Assembly (NCBI GenBank): GCA_015345905.1
Contig: JADDTR010000002.1
Location: forward strand, 992,001 to 1,056,000
Direction: 5' to 3'
Length of the DNA: 64,000 nt
Source: Aotearoamyces nothofagi
Taxonomy: Eukaryota > Ascomycota > Leotiomycetes > Leotiales > Tympanidaceae
The translations under genes were made by a program, and so were the position numbers. Below the pieces are notes generated by a model. It ran no database searches and had not been told where the DNA came from. It was given only the letters and a program-made list of their open reading frames with translations. Every line of letters starts with the position of its first letter. The first letter of the stretch is position 1. Below, in pieces: positions 45,129 through 59,000 of the stretch.

Positions 45129-47978
45129 CTACACAATATGAATCTCCTCATTACCATGGCCATGGCCATGCCCATCCCCTTCATCTGAATCACTCCCTTG
45201 ATTTGGTTTTACCTTTGTTTTGGCGTCTACACTTACGCTCCTGACCCGTTGACTGAGCGGGAGTTGATACTTCAGCGTGCCGCGCACGATGAGCTCAAAT
45301 TCATATTTCAAGACTTGCTCCCAGCGTTCACTACCACCTGCTTCGGTTAAATTACCAGGCTTATCAAGGCGTAGTTGGGCAGTCGAAATTGAATGCGTGT
45401 GCGTAAACGGCGAGCCATCAAACTGAAGAGGACTATCAGGTTCTTGGATGCGTCCCAGAAGCAAAAGTGGCATTTCATCGGGATCATCATCGTCCGGTGG
45501 TGGATCAGCTGGGTCGTCATCTCGCGCTCGTAGATGGCTTCGTCGAGGTATAAGGCGTCTCCACATGCTTCGCCTGGCTTGTGGGCGCTTCCACCATTCA
45601 GTATCGGTGCCTGCATGCTTCGACTTCGCAAAGATATCTATGCTCATCGAGTCTATGGTGACAACCATAACATTTGGATTCCTAGCCAAGACTTCCATAT
45701 CCAACATTAGCTCTTGCGGGCTAGCAAGGACCTTCTTTAGTGCCAAAACCTTTACCTCTGTTAGAGGCTGTGTGGTCGCAAACATGAAGCCAATGGCGCC
45801 CGATATGACCAATAGCAACATAATGGTAAAGACCAGACATCCAGCAAAGCGTGTTAAGAATGTCTGGTTCTGACGAGATGATTGATGTTCAAGTTGACGC
45901 ATGGATGAAGGTGGACGCCGATGACGTCCCGATCTATTTGAACGTACAGTTGATGGCATTAAAGGCGTTCTCTCGTCGTCCGCTCCAGCTCCATCATCTA
46001 TATCGTAGCCAGATGATATCGGCGAGCTCTTCTTACCATTGCCAAATCTGCCATTGGATGCCCTGGGACTTGTAAGTTGAGAGGATTGCCGAGATGTGTT
46101 TCCAGTAAGTTTTGATTTTGCTGCATTTGGAAAAGGAGATTCGTTATCAAAGAGCGAGGGATGGCCGTTGCCACCATTACGGCCCCATCTACCAATGTGA
46201 TGATGATGTGTTGTACCTCTACCAGTTCCCATATTACTCCGTACGGTGCTTTTCCCATCATCTTCTCCAGCCCCAGCTTCTTGGCCATTGCTTGCGTATG
46301 AGTTTGCAAACTTCATGCTCTTCTTCATAGCAACACTGTGCCCATTATCCATAACTCCATGTATTGAGCGCGAATTGCCCCTATCTGCCTGACTCACCAT
46401 GGAAGTTGCACTCGGTGTCCTCGAGTGAAATCGTCTGGGCCGATCGCTTGCTTCTGGTGGATTAGATTCGTATACGAAGGTCTCCTCCGAATCTGAAGAA
46501 TTGGCTTCGTCGACGGCACTAGCGATTTTCGCTTCAAAGATATCTGCTTTCGAGGAAGCTGGACGCGGTTGACTGATTAGCATTGAACCTACATTAAGAA
46601 TACTAAGACTAGACCGACGAGAAACACTAGTTTTCTGAGGACTTGTACCACCCCCGTAGCGATGAGTCGCATAAGGCCCAGCGCTGCGAGGCCTCATAGC
46701 TGACATAAAGGAAAGTGCATCCGAAACAGATCTTGCTGGATGACAATGATGGCTTTTTGGTTTGAATGAAGTTGGTGGCTTACCAGTGCCAGAAGTGACC
46801 GAAGGTGCTTTTCTTGTCGCCTTCTTTTTCTCTTTCTTTGGCCTTATAGTTTCAGAGCTTGGTTTAGCGCGGATACTCCCATTGACGCCGGGCCCTCCCG
46901 CACCTCCACCAACAGCCACTTGTGGTATAGAGCTGACAGTCTCTGTCTCGACAGTCATGTTCTTCGTAGATCCTTCGCCGGCTGGTTTGCCACGCCCTGC
47001 ACCCGCAGGAGTGCTGTATGACTTAGAAGTGGGAACTGTATTAGGACGTAATGATGAAACAGGTGCAACCGATGTTGAACGCATTTTGATCTCGCCTTTC
47101 TTTTCACCACTCTCACTTCCACTTTCGTGAGCTCCTGTATTCGGCTTGGATTTCAATGTCTTGCTGAAAGCTTGATCCATTGGGCTGTCCTGTTCCATCA
47201 ACAATTTCGGCACATCATCTCCATTTTCTTTGGGCCCCTCGAGACCTTGCCCTGGCGTACTTGGCTGGCTGATCTCTTGGACAGTTTCCAATGTCGAACT
47301 CCCACCACTAACACCACGGGCAGGCGTTTTCATTCCTGGAAGAGCCAATGAATCTTCTCCCTCAGTTTCGACGGTGGGTTGGGTCCCGTCTGGAGAGGGT
47401 GGGAGGGCAGACTTTGGGGCATTTATCAATGGCACGTCCGGTTCGACTTTACGTGGCCCACCGAGGGTCTTGTTTATAGGCGGAGGTGACCTTAATCTCG
47501 GCGATATAGGCCACCTTGGAACATCCTTAATTTCTGTTGTGGCAGCGTGCTTTTGCGGTGCTGGCGTTTTAATGTTCTGGTCAGACGATGTCGGCTGAAG
47601 CTGAGGTATATTTGCTGCAGACAATGCTCTCTGCACGGCAGCAGCAGATGGTGGATTGGTGTTGACGGCACTCGATGATCGCGAAGGGCTTGGGTCCTGG
47701 CTGCTACTCTTTCCAGGCCGGCCTGTACGTGTTGATATGACCGGCTTCACCGATGGCCTGACTGGTGATGACTCTCGTGATGGCTTGGGTGAATTGGCCG
47801 CAGATATCGTCTGTGAGCTGTAGAGCTTCTTCGCAGTTGGGACGGAGGAGGTAGAAGGTTTGCGATCAAGCTTTGGTGTCGAAATAGATGTTTGCGGGTC
47901 GGGTGTACCGCTGTCTGCCCCCGCTGGCTCTGCCATTTCAGGACCGCCAGTGACGGAGTGGAATGGCCTGTCCTCCAT
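45129..47978 (-). CDS. vac7: VAC7, regulator of PI(3,5)P2 synthesis at the vacuole
   Basis: An intronless frame of 949 aa from ATG 47978; the open frame runs 21 codons further up from a TTG, which I reject. Residues 1-650 are low-complexity Ser/Pro/Thr-rich, with the family block TFVYESNPPE and RPRRFHSRTPSATSM. One transmembrane helix lies at about 715-738 (CLVFTIMLLLVISGAIGFMF). The C-terminal luminal domain has PNVMVVTIDSMSIDIFAKS, then LRLDKPGNLTEAGG and FELIVRGTLKYQLPLS, typical of Vac7. The tail holds an HGHGHGH run. Vac7 works with Vac14 and Fig4 to activate the Fab1 kinase, controlling vacuole size and stress-induced PI(3,5)P2. Confidence 0.88.
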   Translation of the reverse strand: MEDRPFHSVTGGPEMAEPAGADSGTPDPQTSISTPKLDRKPSTSSVPTAKKLYSSQTISAANSPKPSRESSPVRPSVKPVISTRTGRPGKSSSQDPSPSRSSSAVNTNPPSAAAVQRALSAANIPQLQPTSSDQNIKTPAPQKHAATTEIKDVPRWPISPRLRSPPPINKTLGGPRKVEPDVPLINAPKSALPPSPDGTQPTVETEGEDSLALPGMKTPARGVSGGSSTLETVQEISQPSTPGQGLEGPKENGDDVPKLLMEQDSPMDQAFSKTLKSKPNTGAHESGSESGEKKGEIKMRSTSVAPVSSLRPNTVPTSKSYSTPAGAGRGKPAGEGSTKNMTVETETVSSIPQVAVGGGAGGPGVNGSIRAKPSSETIRPKKEKKKATRKAPSVTSGTGKPPTSFKPKSHHCHPARSVSDALSFMSAMRPRSAGPYATHRYGGGTSPQKTSVSRRSSLSILNVGSMLISQPRPASSKADIFEAKIASAVDEANSSDSEETFVYESNPPEASDRPRRFHSRTPSATSMVSQADRGNSRSIHGVMDNGHSVAMKKSMKFANSYASNGQEAGAGEDDGKSTVRSNMGTGRGTTHHHHIGRWGRNGGNGHPSLFDNESPFPNAAKSKLTGNTSRQSSQLTSPRASNGRFGNGKKSSPISSGYDIDDGAGADDERTPLMPSTVRSNRSGRHRRPPSSMRQLEHQSSRQNQTFLTRFAGCLVFTIMLLLVISGAIGFMFATTQPLTEVKVLALKKVLASPQELMLDMEVLARNPNVMVVTIDSMSIDIFAKSKHAGTDTEWWKRPQARRSMWRRLIPRRSHLRARDDDPADPPPDDDDPDEMPLLLLGRIQEPDSPLQFDGSPFTHTHSISTAQLRLDKPGNLTEAGGSERWEQVLKYEFELIVRGTLKYQLPLSQRVRSVSVDAKTKVKPNQGSDSDEGDGHGHGHGNEEIHIV

Positions 47979-50900
47979 TGTGCCTGCTGTATCAACCAGA
48001 CACGGCCTGAGTGAAGCTGTGATTAGTTCAGAGCGACGCAACTTTTAGAGATGGAAGGCCGTGGCCAGCTAGTCCCTGGCAGTCGCTGCCACGAGACCGA
48101 AGTGGAATGTACCCTTGTGGCTGACGTGCGGGTTCGAGGGAGACCATGCGCTAGTGTCTGTGGATGTAATGGCTGGGAGCAGTGGAGCGGCGGCGGCACT
48201 GTAGACACTGTAAGACACTGTAGGACGAGGAGGACAACGCTGACGGCGAGGCGGAAGTGGTAGTGACAGACGCTGGCCATGCGGAAGGGGACGTCATGGG
48301 CGGTGTCATTGGGAGAGTCGCTGTCAAAGGCGCCGTTTCCAGTGCGGTGCGGTGCGGCGCGGTGCTGTGCTGTGCTGTGCTGTGTACTATGCTATACTGT
48401 ACGGGACCGGGTAGCCGTTGTGAAGCGAAGGCGATGCGTGCCTGGCCTGGCACCCGGATGGCTTTCCAGACGGCCGGCCGAGGGCAGCACGCAAACTGGC
48501 AACGGGCGACTGCCCTAAACCAACTGGTGATGGCAACTGGCGACTCAACTGGCGACTCAACTGGCGACTCAACTGGCGGTATGGCAGCATCTTCGGCCTG
48601 CCCAACGGATTTATTTGCCAACGATGCAGTGTTGAATTTGAGGGATGCCCTTTCGGGGATGACTGGGGATGGGAATTGTCGAGTGCAATGCTGCCAACCT
48701 ACGAGTTACTACTGTATTTACATGCTGTTACACTGCACTATCCAGATTCCAGGCGAACAGCAGCACGTCGGACTCAGCTTCTCGCAGGCAATACGGTAGA
48801 GATGGGGGATACTGGATGCGCCTGGAGCAGTTGACTGTCTCAAAGGCCTTCCCTCAGACAGATACTGGTACAGACACAGACACACCGACACACCGACACA
48901 CTGACACACAGACATACAGACAGGCACAGACGACACCACCACGGATGCGCTGTAGCGTACCCGTCGGAGCACCGAGGGAAGGCCTCCCCCCTGCGGATAG
49001 ATGTCCAGGACAGTGGGTGTGCACAGTAAGTAAAGCTTGTACGGCAATGTAGGTGTGTATACAGACAGACAGACAGACCTTGGCACAGTAAGTATATGCT
49101 AACCAGTAGCTACAGCGACGTACGCTACGAGTCTTCCCGCACGACCCGTAAGGCTGTCCAGCATTCACCGTCACCGTCACCGTCACAGCACTACTCGACC
49201 CGTCCGTCCAGGGCGTTCTCGCGATTTATCTGGCATACCTCGCACACCAGAGCCGGTGCCATCAGCTATCACTATCTGCACCCGCCGCAGCTTCGTACCG
49301 TACCGTACTTACAGTATAAAATACGATAGATACAGCATACAACCATCGAACACCGCCGAAGACAAAAACACGATGGCGACCATAGCTGCAGACACTTCAA
49401 CAATCAGCGACTGGCTCGCCCGTCTTTGACGTCCAGCGCTGCTACAGCGTCCTATGCCGTGCATCTTGCATCTTGCATTGCATTTTCTAGTCATACGACA
49501 CCCCTAGTCACCGCCACGCCTGCACAAAATCTTGATATTTGGTGTTTTGTGCCGCGTACACAATGTACAGGACTCCGTACAGCACGAATCCTTCCTGATA
49601 CACTGTCTGGTAGGCGTAGCTACCCTTGCAGACGTGGGCTGAAGAGCGTTGGCGAGCCACAGTTGGCCGGCAACCTGGTTCGCCCCAAGGTTCATCTCAA
49701 TCTAATCATCCAGGACTCGAGCAAATCTACCCCAGCTTTGCAGATCCGTCACAGCCGTGAAGTTACAGTATACACTACGGAGTACTTGGCTGCTGTATAA
49801 TTTTTTATCCTCCTCCCTTCTTTCCTTTTCTCTTTTTTTCTTCCTCAGAACCCACATGCGTATCCACTGCGGCGAAAAGCTGCCGGACCAGAACAGCGCA
49901 TAATTGCCCCACACTCATGCAAGGGAGATGGTTTGTTGTCGTCGCCTTTGTCGCTACGGGGGATCGAAGCCCGACAAGCTCCTTGTGGCATGCGCCGGCG
50001 AATCCAGTACACTGGCACGACTGGCACGGCTGGAAGGGGCACGTTGCGTCTTGCAGGTACCCGAAACTTCCGCGATTGGAGCCACACGGCAAGATATCGC
50101 ACTCTAATACAGGTATAGTAATCGCCCCCATGCCGCGCAGAGAACAGCCTACTCAGTGAGACACTGATGTGCTTGACGCATTTGAAGAAATCGAGCCATA
50201 CTTCCAAGTCATTGCTGAAAATATACTCGGCTTGTGGGGGGGGAGCAGCTGAATGAAAAGATGCGAGATAGGTAGGTAGGTAGGCAGTTCCTATTCTTTT
50301 TGACGACCGTTTTGCACAATCTACTCCTATCCTCCCCCCGAATAATCGTACCTCCATTGCTAGCGATCCGAGCACAACAGAGGCATGATTATTCAGGCCC
50401 GGATAGTAGATGAGGGAGGCAGAATCACCAACGTATCTTTCTATTTCCTTTTTTTAGTTCTAGATTTTGAAACAGAAAGCGGTAAATAACAACTGGTCGT
50501 GCAGTTACTCTCTTTCCTCACCGCCAATTCTATATCATTTCATAGGCGTATTCCTAGGCCGAGCACGTCCTTTCCTAAGACATCTGAGAATCTATCGACA
50601 CTCCATGGAACCATTCTCTAGGTATTTATTAGACCCATGGCGCAAACACAGAGCCGAGCTAGCTTCAAAAGACGCATAATCCGAGTCAACAATTCTGTAG
50701 CTCTTGAGCAGAGCAGAAAGCCAGACTCTCCAGGAAAGGAACGCTTACGGCACGGTGTAGCGGACTAGCTAAATCCAAGTGGAGGATATGAAAAATTCAT
50801 GGTGTCAAAATCGATGATAACGGAATGCTGCAGACAGCTCCTAGGAGATCGGCGGCGAGAGCTGAGGTGTTGCTTACTTGGGGCGGGAAGATTGTAGACC

Positions 50901-51173
50901 CTGTCTTTGTGAAGGGCGTTCGTTATGCAGTGGATGCTACTATGAGAGATAGATGTTCGTAGACATGCAACAAGCCGAGACGATTTATTAACATGTCAAT
51001 GAAACTATTTTATGCTCTTGTAGCGTTGAGTATATGCTAGTGCTCGCCTACGAGCTATACTGCCTAATCATTTTTGCGTTCTCTATGTTCTATTATACCC
51101 CAAGAACAAGAGAACAAGATATCCTTCCAACTCCTAACACCTTGCTAAACAGTAGCGCCATACTTCTCAGCCT
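47979..51173. other. 3.2-kb intergenic region rich in simple repeats
   Basis: The left half (48050-49330) contains several microsatellites, including TGTGC units at 48362-48384, a 12-bp minisatellite, CACACCGA-type units near 48875-48905 and ACAG units at 49055-49078. The right half (49800-51100) has mixed composition with small frames on both strands. I find no gene with a recognisable domain or a consistent exon chain. Confidence 0.55.
48535..48578. repeat. 12-bp minisatellite AACTGGCGACTC
   Basis: Three exact copies and a partial fourth lie head to tail, about 0.55 kb upstream of the VAC7 start. Confidence 0.9.
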
Positions 51174-52433
<1,260 letters not shown>

Positions 52434-52734
52434 CTTGTATAATCGAACGAAGTCAAGAGAATAGCACTCGATATATGGAATATCCACGGCGTTGATGTAT
52501 GGAATGCCCACGGAGTTGAAGGTCTTCAAGTTTCTCCCCACCTTGCGAACTTTTTGCTCGATACACTTTCTTATCGGCTTATCTAGAAAGACGCTAAGGA
52601 TTTACAGCCTGGTAGCCTAGTAACGTGACATACTTTTTGCGACTTTGCGAACCGACCTAGAATCAGAAGTACACGAACGAACTCGAAAGTAGTACTGTTA
52701 TCATCTCTGGGCCTGATTGAGGCCTGTCGCGAAG

Positions 52735-55693
52735 ATGTCTGGACGACGCGACTTTCTCAGCCAACCGGCGCCTGAGAACTATGTTGCTGGTCTCGGTCGA
52801 GGAGCTACTGGTTTCACCACTAGATCAGATCTCGGTCCTGCGCGAGAAGGGCCAAGTGAGGATCAGATCAAGGAAGCTCTCGCAAAGCGTGCTGCTCAGT
52901 TAGGTGCTGCGGCTCCCACAGCTTACGGTGCGCCGGAGAAAAAGGAGGAGGACGATGATGACGAGCGCTTTCAAGACCCCGAGAATGAAGTTGGTCTCTT
53001 CGCAGGCGGCACATATGACAGAGATGATGATGAGGCGGATAGGATATACCAGGAGGTAGATGAGAAGATGGACAGGCGGCGGAAGATACGCAGGTTGGTC
53101 TCCCCTTACCCCAGTTTTCCCTCGCGTGCCTTTAAAGCAGATTGTTTATCACATATCCTGTCTTTAGTTGAACAGATTACCGACATTATACCTACAGGGA
53201 AGCACGAGAGAAAGCAGAACGCGAAGAATATGAGCGAAACAACCCCAAAATTCAACAACAATTTGCAGATCTGAAACGAGCCCTGGGAACTGTCAGTGAT
53301 GAGGACTGGGCAAATTTACCAGAAGTTGGAGATCTTACTGGCAAGAACCGAAGAAGCAAGCAGGCGTTGCGGAACAAGTTCTATGCAGTGCCTGATAGTG
53401 TTCTTGCTGGAGCAAGAGACCAGGCGCAGCTAGGGACGACAGTTATGGATGATGGGAGTGCAACTAATGGAGATGCGCCAGATGGTACAATGACGAATTT
53501 TGCTGATATTGGTGCTGCAAGAGACAAGGTCCTGCAAGTCCGTCTAGACCAAGCATCACAAGGGACTGGGACAGACTCGGTAGCTGGAAGTGCAACAAAT
53601 ATTGACCCCAAGGGCTACCTTACTAGTTTAGCTAAGTCGCAGATCAACGAGGGAGAAGCACAAGTGGGTGACATCAAGCGAGTGCGAGTATTGTTGGAAT
53701 CTGTCATCCGAACGAATCCCAAGCATGCGCCAGGCTGGATCGCTGCTGCCCGTCTCGAAGAACTTGCTGGAAAGATTGTGGCAGCCAGGAACGTCATCGC
53801 GCGAGGCTGTGAGCATTGTCCGAAGAGTGAAGATGCTTGGTTGGAAAATATCAGGTTAAATGACAACCACAACGCAAAGATTATTGCAGCAAACGCTATC
53901 AAGAACAACGATCACTCGGTTCGACTCTGGATTGAGGCTATGAAACTAGAATCAGAGCCTCGAGCGAAGAAGCGGGTCATTAGACATGCGCTTGATCATA
54001 TCCCGCAATCAGTCTTGCTATGGAAGGAAGCTGTCAACCTTGAAGAAGATCCGGATGATGCTCGGCTACTTCTTGCAAAAGCTACCGAAATTATTCCTCT
54101 CTCTGTTGAATTATGGCTGGCACTCGCTCGTCTAGAAACTGCCGAGAATGCTCAAAAGGTCCTTAACAAGGCTCGTAAAGCAATCCCAACGTCATATGAG
54201 ATTTGGATTGCAGCTGCGCGGCTACAAGAACAGCAAGAGCAGGCGGGTATTCCAAGTAAAGTCAATGTCATGAAGCGTGCAGTTCAAGCTCTTGCAAAAG
54301 AGTCAGCGATGTTGAAGCGGGAAGAATGGATCACAGAGGCAGAGAAGTGTGAAGATGAGGGTGCAGTCTTAACGGCCGGCAATATTATTCGGGAAACACT
54401 TGGCTGGGGTCTTGATGAGGACGACGACCGAAAGGATATTTGGATGGAAGATGCGAAATCAAGTATTGGCAGAGGCAAGTATGAGACTGCGCGCGCCATT
54501 TATGCGTATGCTCTACGAGTATTTGTCAATAGCCGAACTCTATGGCTTGCTGCTGCTGATCTTGAGAAGAACCATGGCACAAAAGAGGCTTTATGGCAAC
54601 TTCTTGAGAAGGCCGTAGAAGCATGCCCCCAGAGCGAGGTGCTATGGATGATGCTTGCGAAAGAGAAATGGCAAGCTGGCGAGATTGATAATGCACGACG
54701 AGTGCTTGGCAAAGCCTTCAACCAAAACCCCAACAACGAAGATATCTGGCTTGCAGCTGTCAAACTAGAGGCCGAGAATAATCAGCCTGAGCAAGCCCGA
54801 GAATTGCTCAAGACTGCAAGACAAGAAGCTCCAACAGATCGTGTATGGATGAAGAGCGTGGCCTTTGAGCGCCAACTTGGCAATGTTGAAGCAGCGCTTG
54901 ACCTTGTAAACCAAGCTCTGCAGCTGTTTCCAGCTGCATCCAAACTATGGATGATGAAGGGACAAATCTATGAAGGCGAAGGCAAACTCCCTCAAGCTCG
55001 TGAGGCATACAGTACTGGTACCAAAGCCTGTCCACGATCTGTTCCTCTCTGGCTGCTATTCTCCCGCCTAGAGGAAAGGGCCGGTGTTGTAGTCAAAGCA
55101 CGGAGTGTTCTCGATCGTGCTCGTCTGGCTGTTCCAAAATCGCCGGAACTCTGGACCGAATCTGTACGCGTCGAGCGACGAGCGAATAATATCAGCCAAG
55201 CAAAGGTCCTCATGGCGAAAGCATTACAAGAAGTACCGAACAGTGGCCTACTCTGGAGCGAATCGATCTGGCATCTGGAGCCTCGAACACAACGTAAACC
55301 TCGCAGTTTGGAAGCTATCAAGAAGGTTGATAATGACCCAATTTTGTTCGTGACTGTTGCAAGGATATTCTGGGGCGAGCGAAAACTTGAAAAGGCACAG
55401 AACTGGTTTGAGAAGGCTATCTTGCTGGATAGCGACTTGGGTGATACTTGGGCTTGGTATTATAAGTTCTTGATGCAACATGGAACAGATGTAAGCTCAA
55501 AAATCTGACTGGTATATGAATGATGATGGTTACTAATTATGGTGCAAAGGAAAAACGAGCAGACGTGATTTCGAAGGCAATTTTGAGCGAGCCAAGGCAT
55601 GGAGAAATATGGCAGAGTATTGCGAAAGACCCGAAGAATGCGGCAAAGCGCACAGAAGAGATTCTCAAAATGGTGGTAGGAAAATTGGATTAG
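52735..55693 (+). CDS. prp6: U5/tri-snRNP splicing factor Prp6 (Prp1)
   Basis: Three exons, 52735-53093, 53198-55490 and 55550-55693, give 931 aa. The first exon holds the PRP1 N-terminal domain (MSGRRDFLSQPAPENYVAGLGRG). Intron 1 is 104 bp. The long exon 2 encodes HAT/TPR-like helical repeats from about residue 280 to the end, with recurrent W and A/LE positions (ELWLALARLE, YEIWIAAARL, TLWLAAADLE). The last exon adds EKRADVISKAILSEPRHGEIW and ends KMVVGKLD; its acceptor is AAG with an ACTAAT branch site. Prp6 bridges U5 with U4/U6 in the tri-snRNP. Together with prp2 at 17-20 kb it is the second spliceosome gene in the window. Confidence 0.94.
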
Positions 55694-56054
55694 GCTGGAG
55701 GCATTGGTGTAAGATATTGTGCATTTACGGAGCAACAGGCAGGTCCTTCGAAATCTCTATTAGATCAAATATCATAATAATGGACTTGTCATAAAGCAAT
55801 CCTCCCGTCTTTGACTTGCTTAATCCAAGCAGTCGTGATTGTTGGATGTGGTGATCTCGGTCCGCATGCGGCGATGCTCTTTGATGAAAATCGCAACAAA
55901 GGGGCCAAGTCACATCGCTACAAATTTCACGAGAAGCTCTCGTTATGATCAAAGAACCCAATACGATATGCTTCCTTCGAACATCGTCTTTAATAACTGG
56001 CTTCGCGAATTCTTGATCCCTCTCTGAACCGGTACGCGCAAAGATCAGTAAATA
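55694..56054. other. Short intergenic region
   Basis: This is 361 bp between two plus-strand genes. It presumably contains the prp6 3' end and the promoter of the next gene. Nothing else is visible. Confidence 0.6.
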
Positions 56055-59000
56055 ATGGCGGCTCCCTTTTCGCTAGGAAAGGTCAAAAGGACCACTCTAG
56101 CAAAGAAATACGGTATCCCAGAAGGGGTCGAATATCTCGAAGAGAGAGGAAAGAGCGGCATCACTCCTCTGGCGCGATACCGACCAGGCGATACTCTCCC
56201 GTCGGTAGCACAGTTCAATGAGCGCCAGAGGCTGGAGCACGGCCAGCGAGGACGCTTTCACGGATTCACAGCCAACGAGCTTCAAGCACTGGGCTCCCTC
56301 GCGCCGTTTGAGCAAGCCCGGCCGTCCAATCTGGACATTCCAATACACCCGTTGTTCCAGCTGGACAATTGGGAGACGAGGGAGGCGATGCCGAAGCACC
56401 TGGCTATGTGGCAGCTGGGCAAGGGAAGAGGAGGCTACTGGGAGGTATGCGTCGGGAGAGATGCTGATGGCGCTTGCTGACTCCGTCGAAGGCACGAAAC
56501 CCCCTGGTGTGGGAAGTACTGAAGCCTTGCCTACAGCTGGCATCGCATTTCATCAGTAACAGCCACTTCTGGATCTGGTGCGTACATGTGCCTCTATATA
56601 AGCACGATGGTCTTCCCCCCCCAAAAAAAACTGATAGATCTCCGCAGGTGGGACGCGTTAGTGAACGGCGATTACAGGAGGCTGCCCCCCATGGAGGGCT
56701 TCAGGAACCTCGCGAGCTTCCATCTCCGGCGGCCCGAGGAAGCAGAGGCAGATAGAGAGCGCACGCAGCAGCACTTCTTGGCCCTGTCGAGCCAAATCAC
56801 CTGGAGATTTTTCCACGGCAGAAGCGACCCGGTGAGCGGCCTGGATCGGCAGGTAGACGCCTGGGTCTTCGCGTCGACGCACGTCGACTGGTATACGCAC
56901 AACTCGCTCGTGTGCCTCAACTACAACATGCTTGAGCCGCTCATGCGGGGAGACTTAACGGTTCGTGTAGGCCGCGCCGAGTAGTTGTGGCTTCAGATAC
57001 TTACGATTTATAGCCGGCAGAGGTACTGTCAACTCGGTTTCGTGTTGCGAACGTGATTATTCATGAGACAACAGTAGGTGATTCCACTTCGGCAGATGCT
57101 GTGTAGTCTATAACAAGTTATAACAACCATCCGCAAAGCGTTGTCAGAAGACTAAAGTAGGGAGGTCCAGCTAATGTATATCGACAGCACGCTCTGTGGG
57201 ACATTGTAAAAAAGGATTTGCCGGAGCTCGATCTGGAGCCATATTTTGAGAACGAGCCCGTGGCCGAACTAGGACATTCCATGGCGAACGCGGTATGCCT
57301 GCTCTTCCTCCTGCGTCTTGCCCGCTTCTGTCCTCTGCCCGCATACTGACAGCTTCTTTGCAGATGTACGGCGGCATGATCAGGGCCATGGAGGAAACGG
57401 ACAATGCGTATCCGGTTGTTGGCTACTTCGTAAGGGCATGGCCCCTGGAGCGGGACTCGGTGGGGTATATGCCGACTCTTTACGTCGACGATGCCATGCA
57501 GGCCGAGACGTGCTACCCCGTGCCCATACAATACTTTGAGAACCTCTTCCAGAGGGACTTCTGGAACTATTATGTCCCGAGAGCGCAAGGCCAGTGTCTG
57601 ATACCGGCGGACTCGGTGGTTGTCGGAAAGACTCTTCTGGCAGACCCAGCGCAGGCCACCGACGTCGAGAATGCAAGCATAAAGCTGGATCTTGTCGATA
57701 TGTACCCAAGCATGCCCCAGGACGTACTCGAGTTCTCCATCATCGAGAACAGGAAGCGGAGGCACACTGCCAAGGTCCAGGCGGCATACTACGCAACGGT
57801 CGTGGAATTGAGCAATCTCGAGGCTCGAATGTTCGACGACATGGTCCAGGACGTCTGGAGACCGGCGGGCGGTCCTCGGACTCCCGCCGCTCGTCCTCCG
57901 GCTATAATGTCGCTTGGGCAATCAAGAGCAGCTACTACTACATATGATGATGATCACGGCTATTTCGATGATGATGATGATGATGGAGAAGAGGATTCTG
58001 AAGGCTGGACGTGTCCTGATCAGCCGTATGACGAAGCGGTCCCTCCTCCACGTCCCAGGAGGTACAAGGACATCCACGACCTCCTCAGTCGCAACCGTCT
58101 CATCCTGGCTCTCGATTCCATGATCACTCCCATGCCCGAGCACACCCTGCTGTATCACGTCAACTGCCTGGACGAGATGTGGATCACGCGCGAAGAGTGG
58201 CGAGAGTATCTCAGGTACGCCAGCATAGTGCTGCGCGAAGATTTCCAGTAAGCAAGCCCCCCCCCATCGCCGCCTCTATGCCTGCGTCTCTGACTCTAGG
58301 AGGTGGACTCACTCCAGGCCTGGCCAGATCACCAGCTGCACATATGGATGGGACAGCGGACCCGCCGCTGCTCCCAGGCCCGCGCCGCCCGCAGGCCAAG
58401 CCGTCGACGCGTTCCACCTGCGTGCCTTTCGAGCATTCTGGGAAAGGGAAGACCACCCCTTCCAGAGCAGCGCCTTCGGCGACGTAGACGCGGAGCTGAT
58501 CCGCGAGTGGTTCAATCTCGACCACGGCGAAAAGTACGGCCAGCTTAGCAGGGAGGATTTCGCCGTGTTTATGAGCATGTCCAAGGATTACTGCATGTGA
58601 GTTTCTCCCCCCCCCCTTCCGTGTCGAGACGTCCTTCCCTGCTACCAAGATGTGCTGACATGAGAAGATGGGGTCCCCCGGGAGTCGTAAGGAGGCCGGT
58701 GAAGAGAGCCGAGGAGGAGGGTGATGCCCTACCCGCCTTTCTAGACCCCGCGCGATGGGACAACCAGTCCAAGATGGGATCGGGAACGCCGACAACAGAT
58801 GCCTCGTCTGCGGGTCTGTCGGACGAGAACGGCGCCTCGGACAGCGGCTCAGGCATCGGTGGCTCCGCCGTCGTCGTTGGCGCCGAGCGTGGTGCTGGCT
58901 CCGGCAGGGCCACCGCCAGCACCGCCCTTCTCGACACCGCCATCCCCAGTTCCAGTCTCGGTCCCAGGCCCGGCCCAGCCGCCAGCCCCGGCAGCTCCTC

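Noticed and set aside
45160-45180. Alternating CCATGG palindromic words
   Set aside because: They are the codons of the HGHGHGH tail of VAC7, not a regulatory element.
48257-48799. 180-codon plus-strand open frame upstream of VAC7
   Set aside because: It runs through TGTGC and 12-bp repeats, has an unnatural composition and no recognisable domain.
57118-57921. 267-codon minus-strand open frame opposite the HETTH gene
   Set aside because: It is a shadow of exons 5 and 6, crosses both introns, and has Arg/Ser-rich antisense-type composition with no domain.
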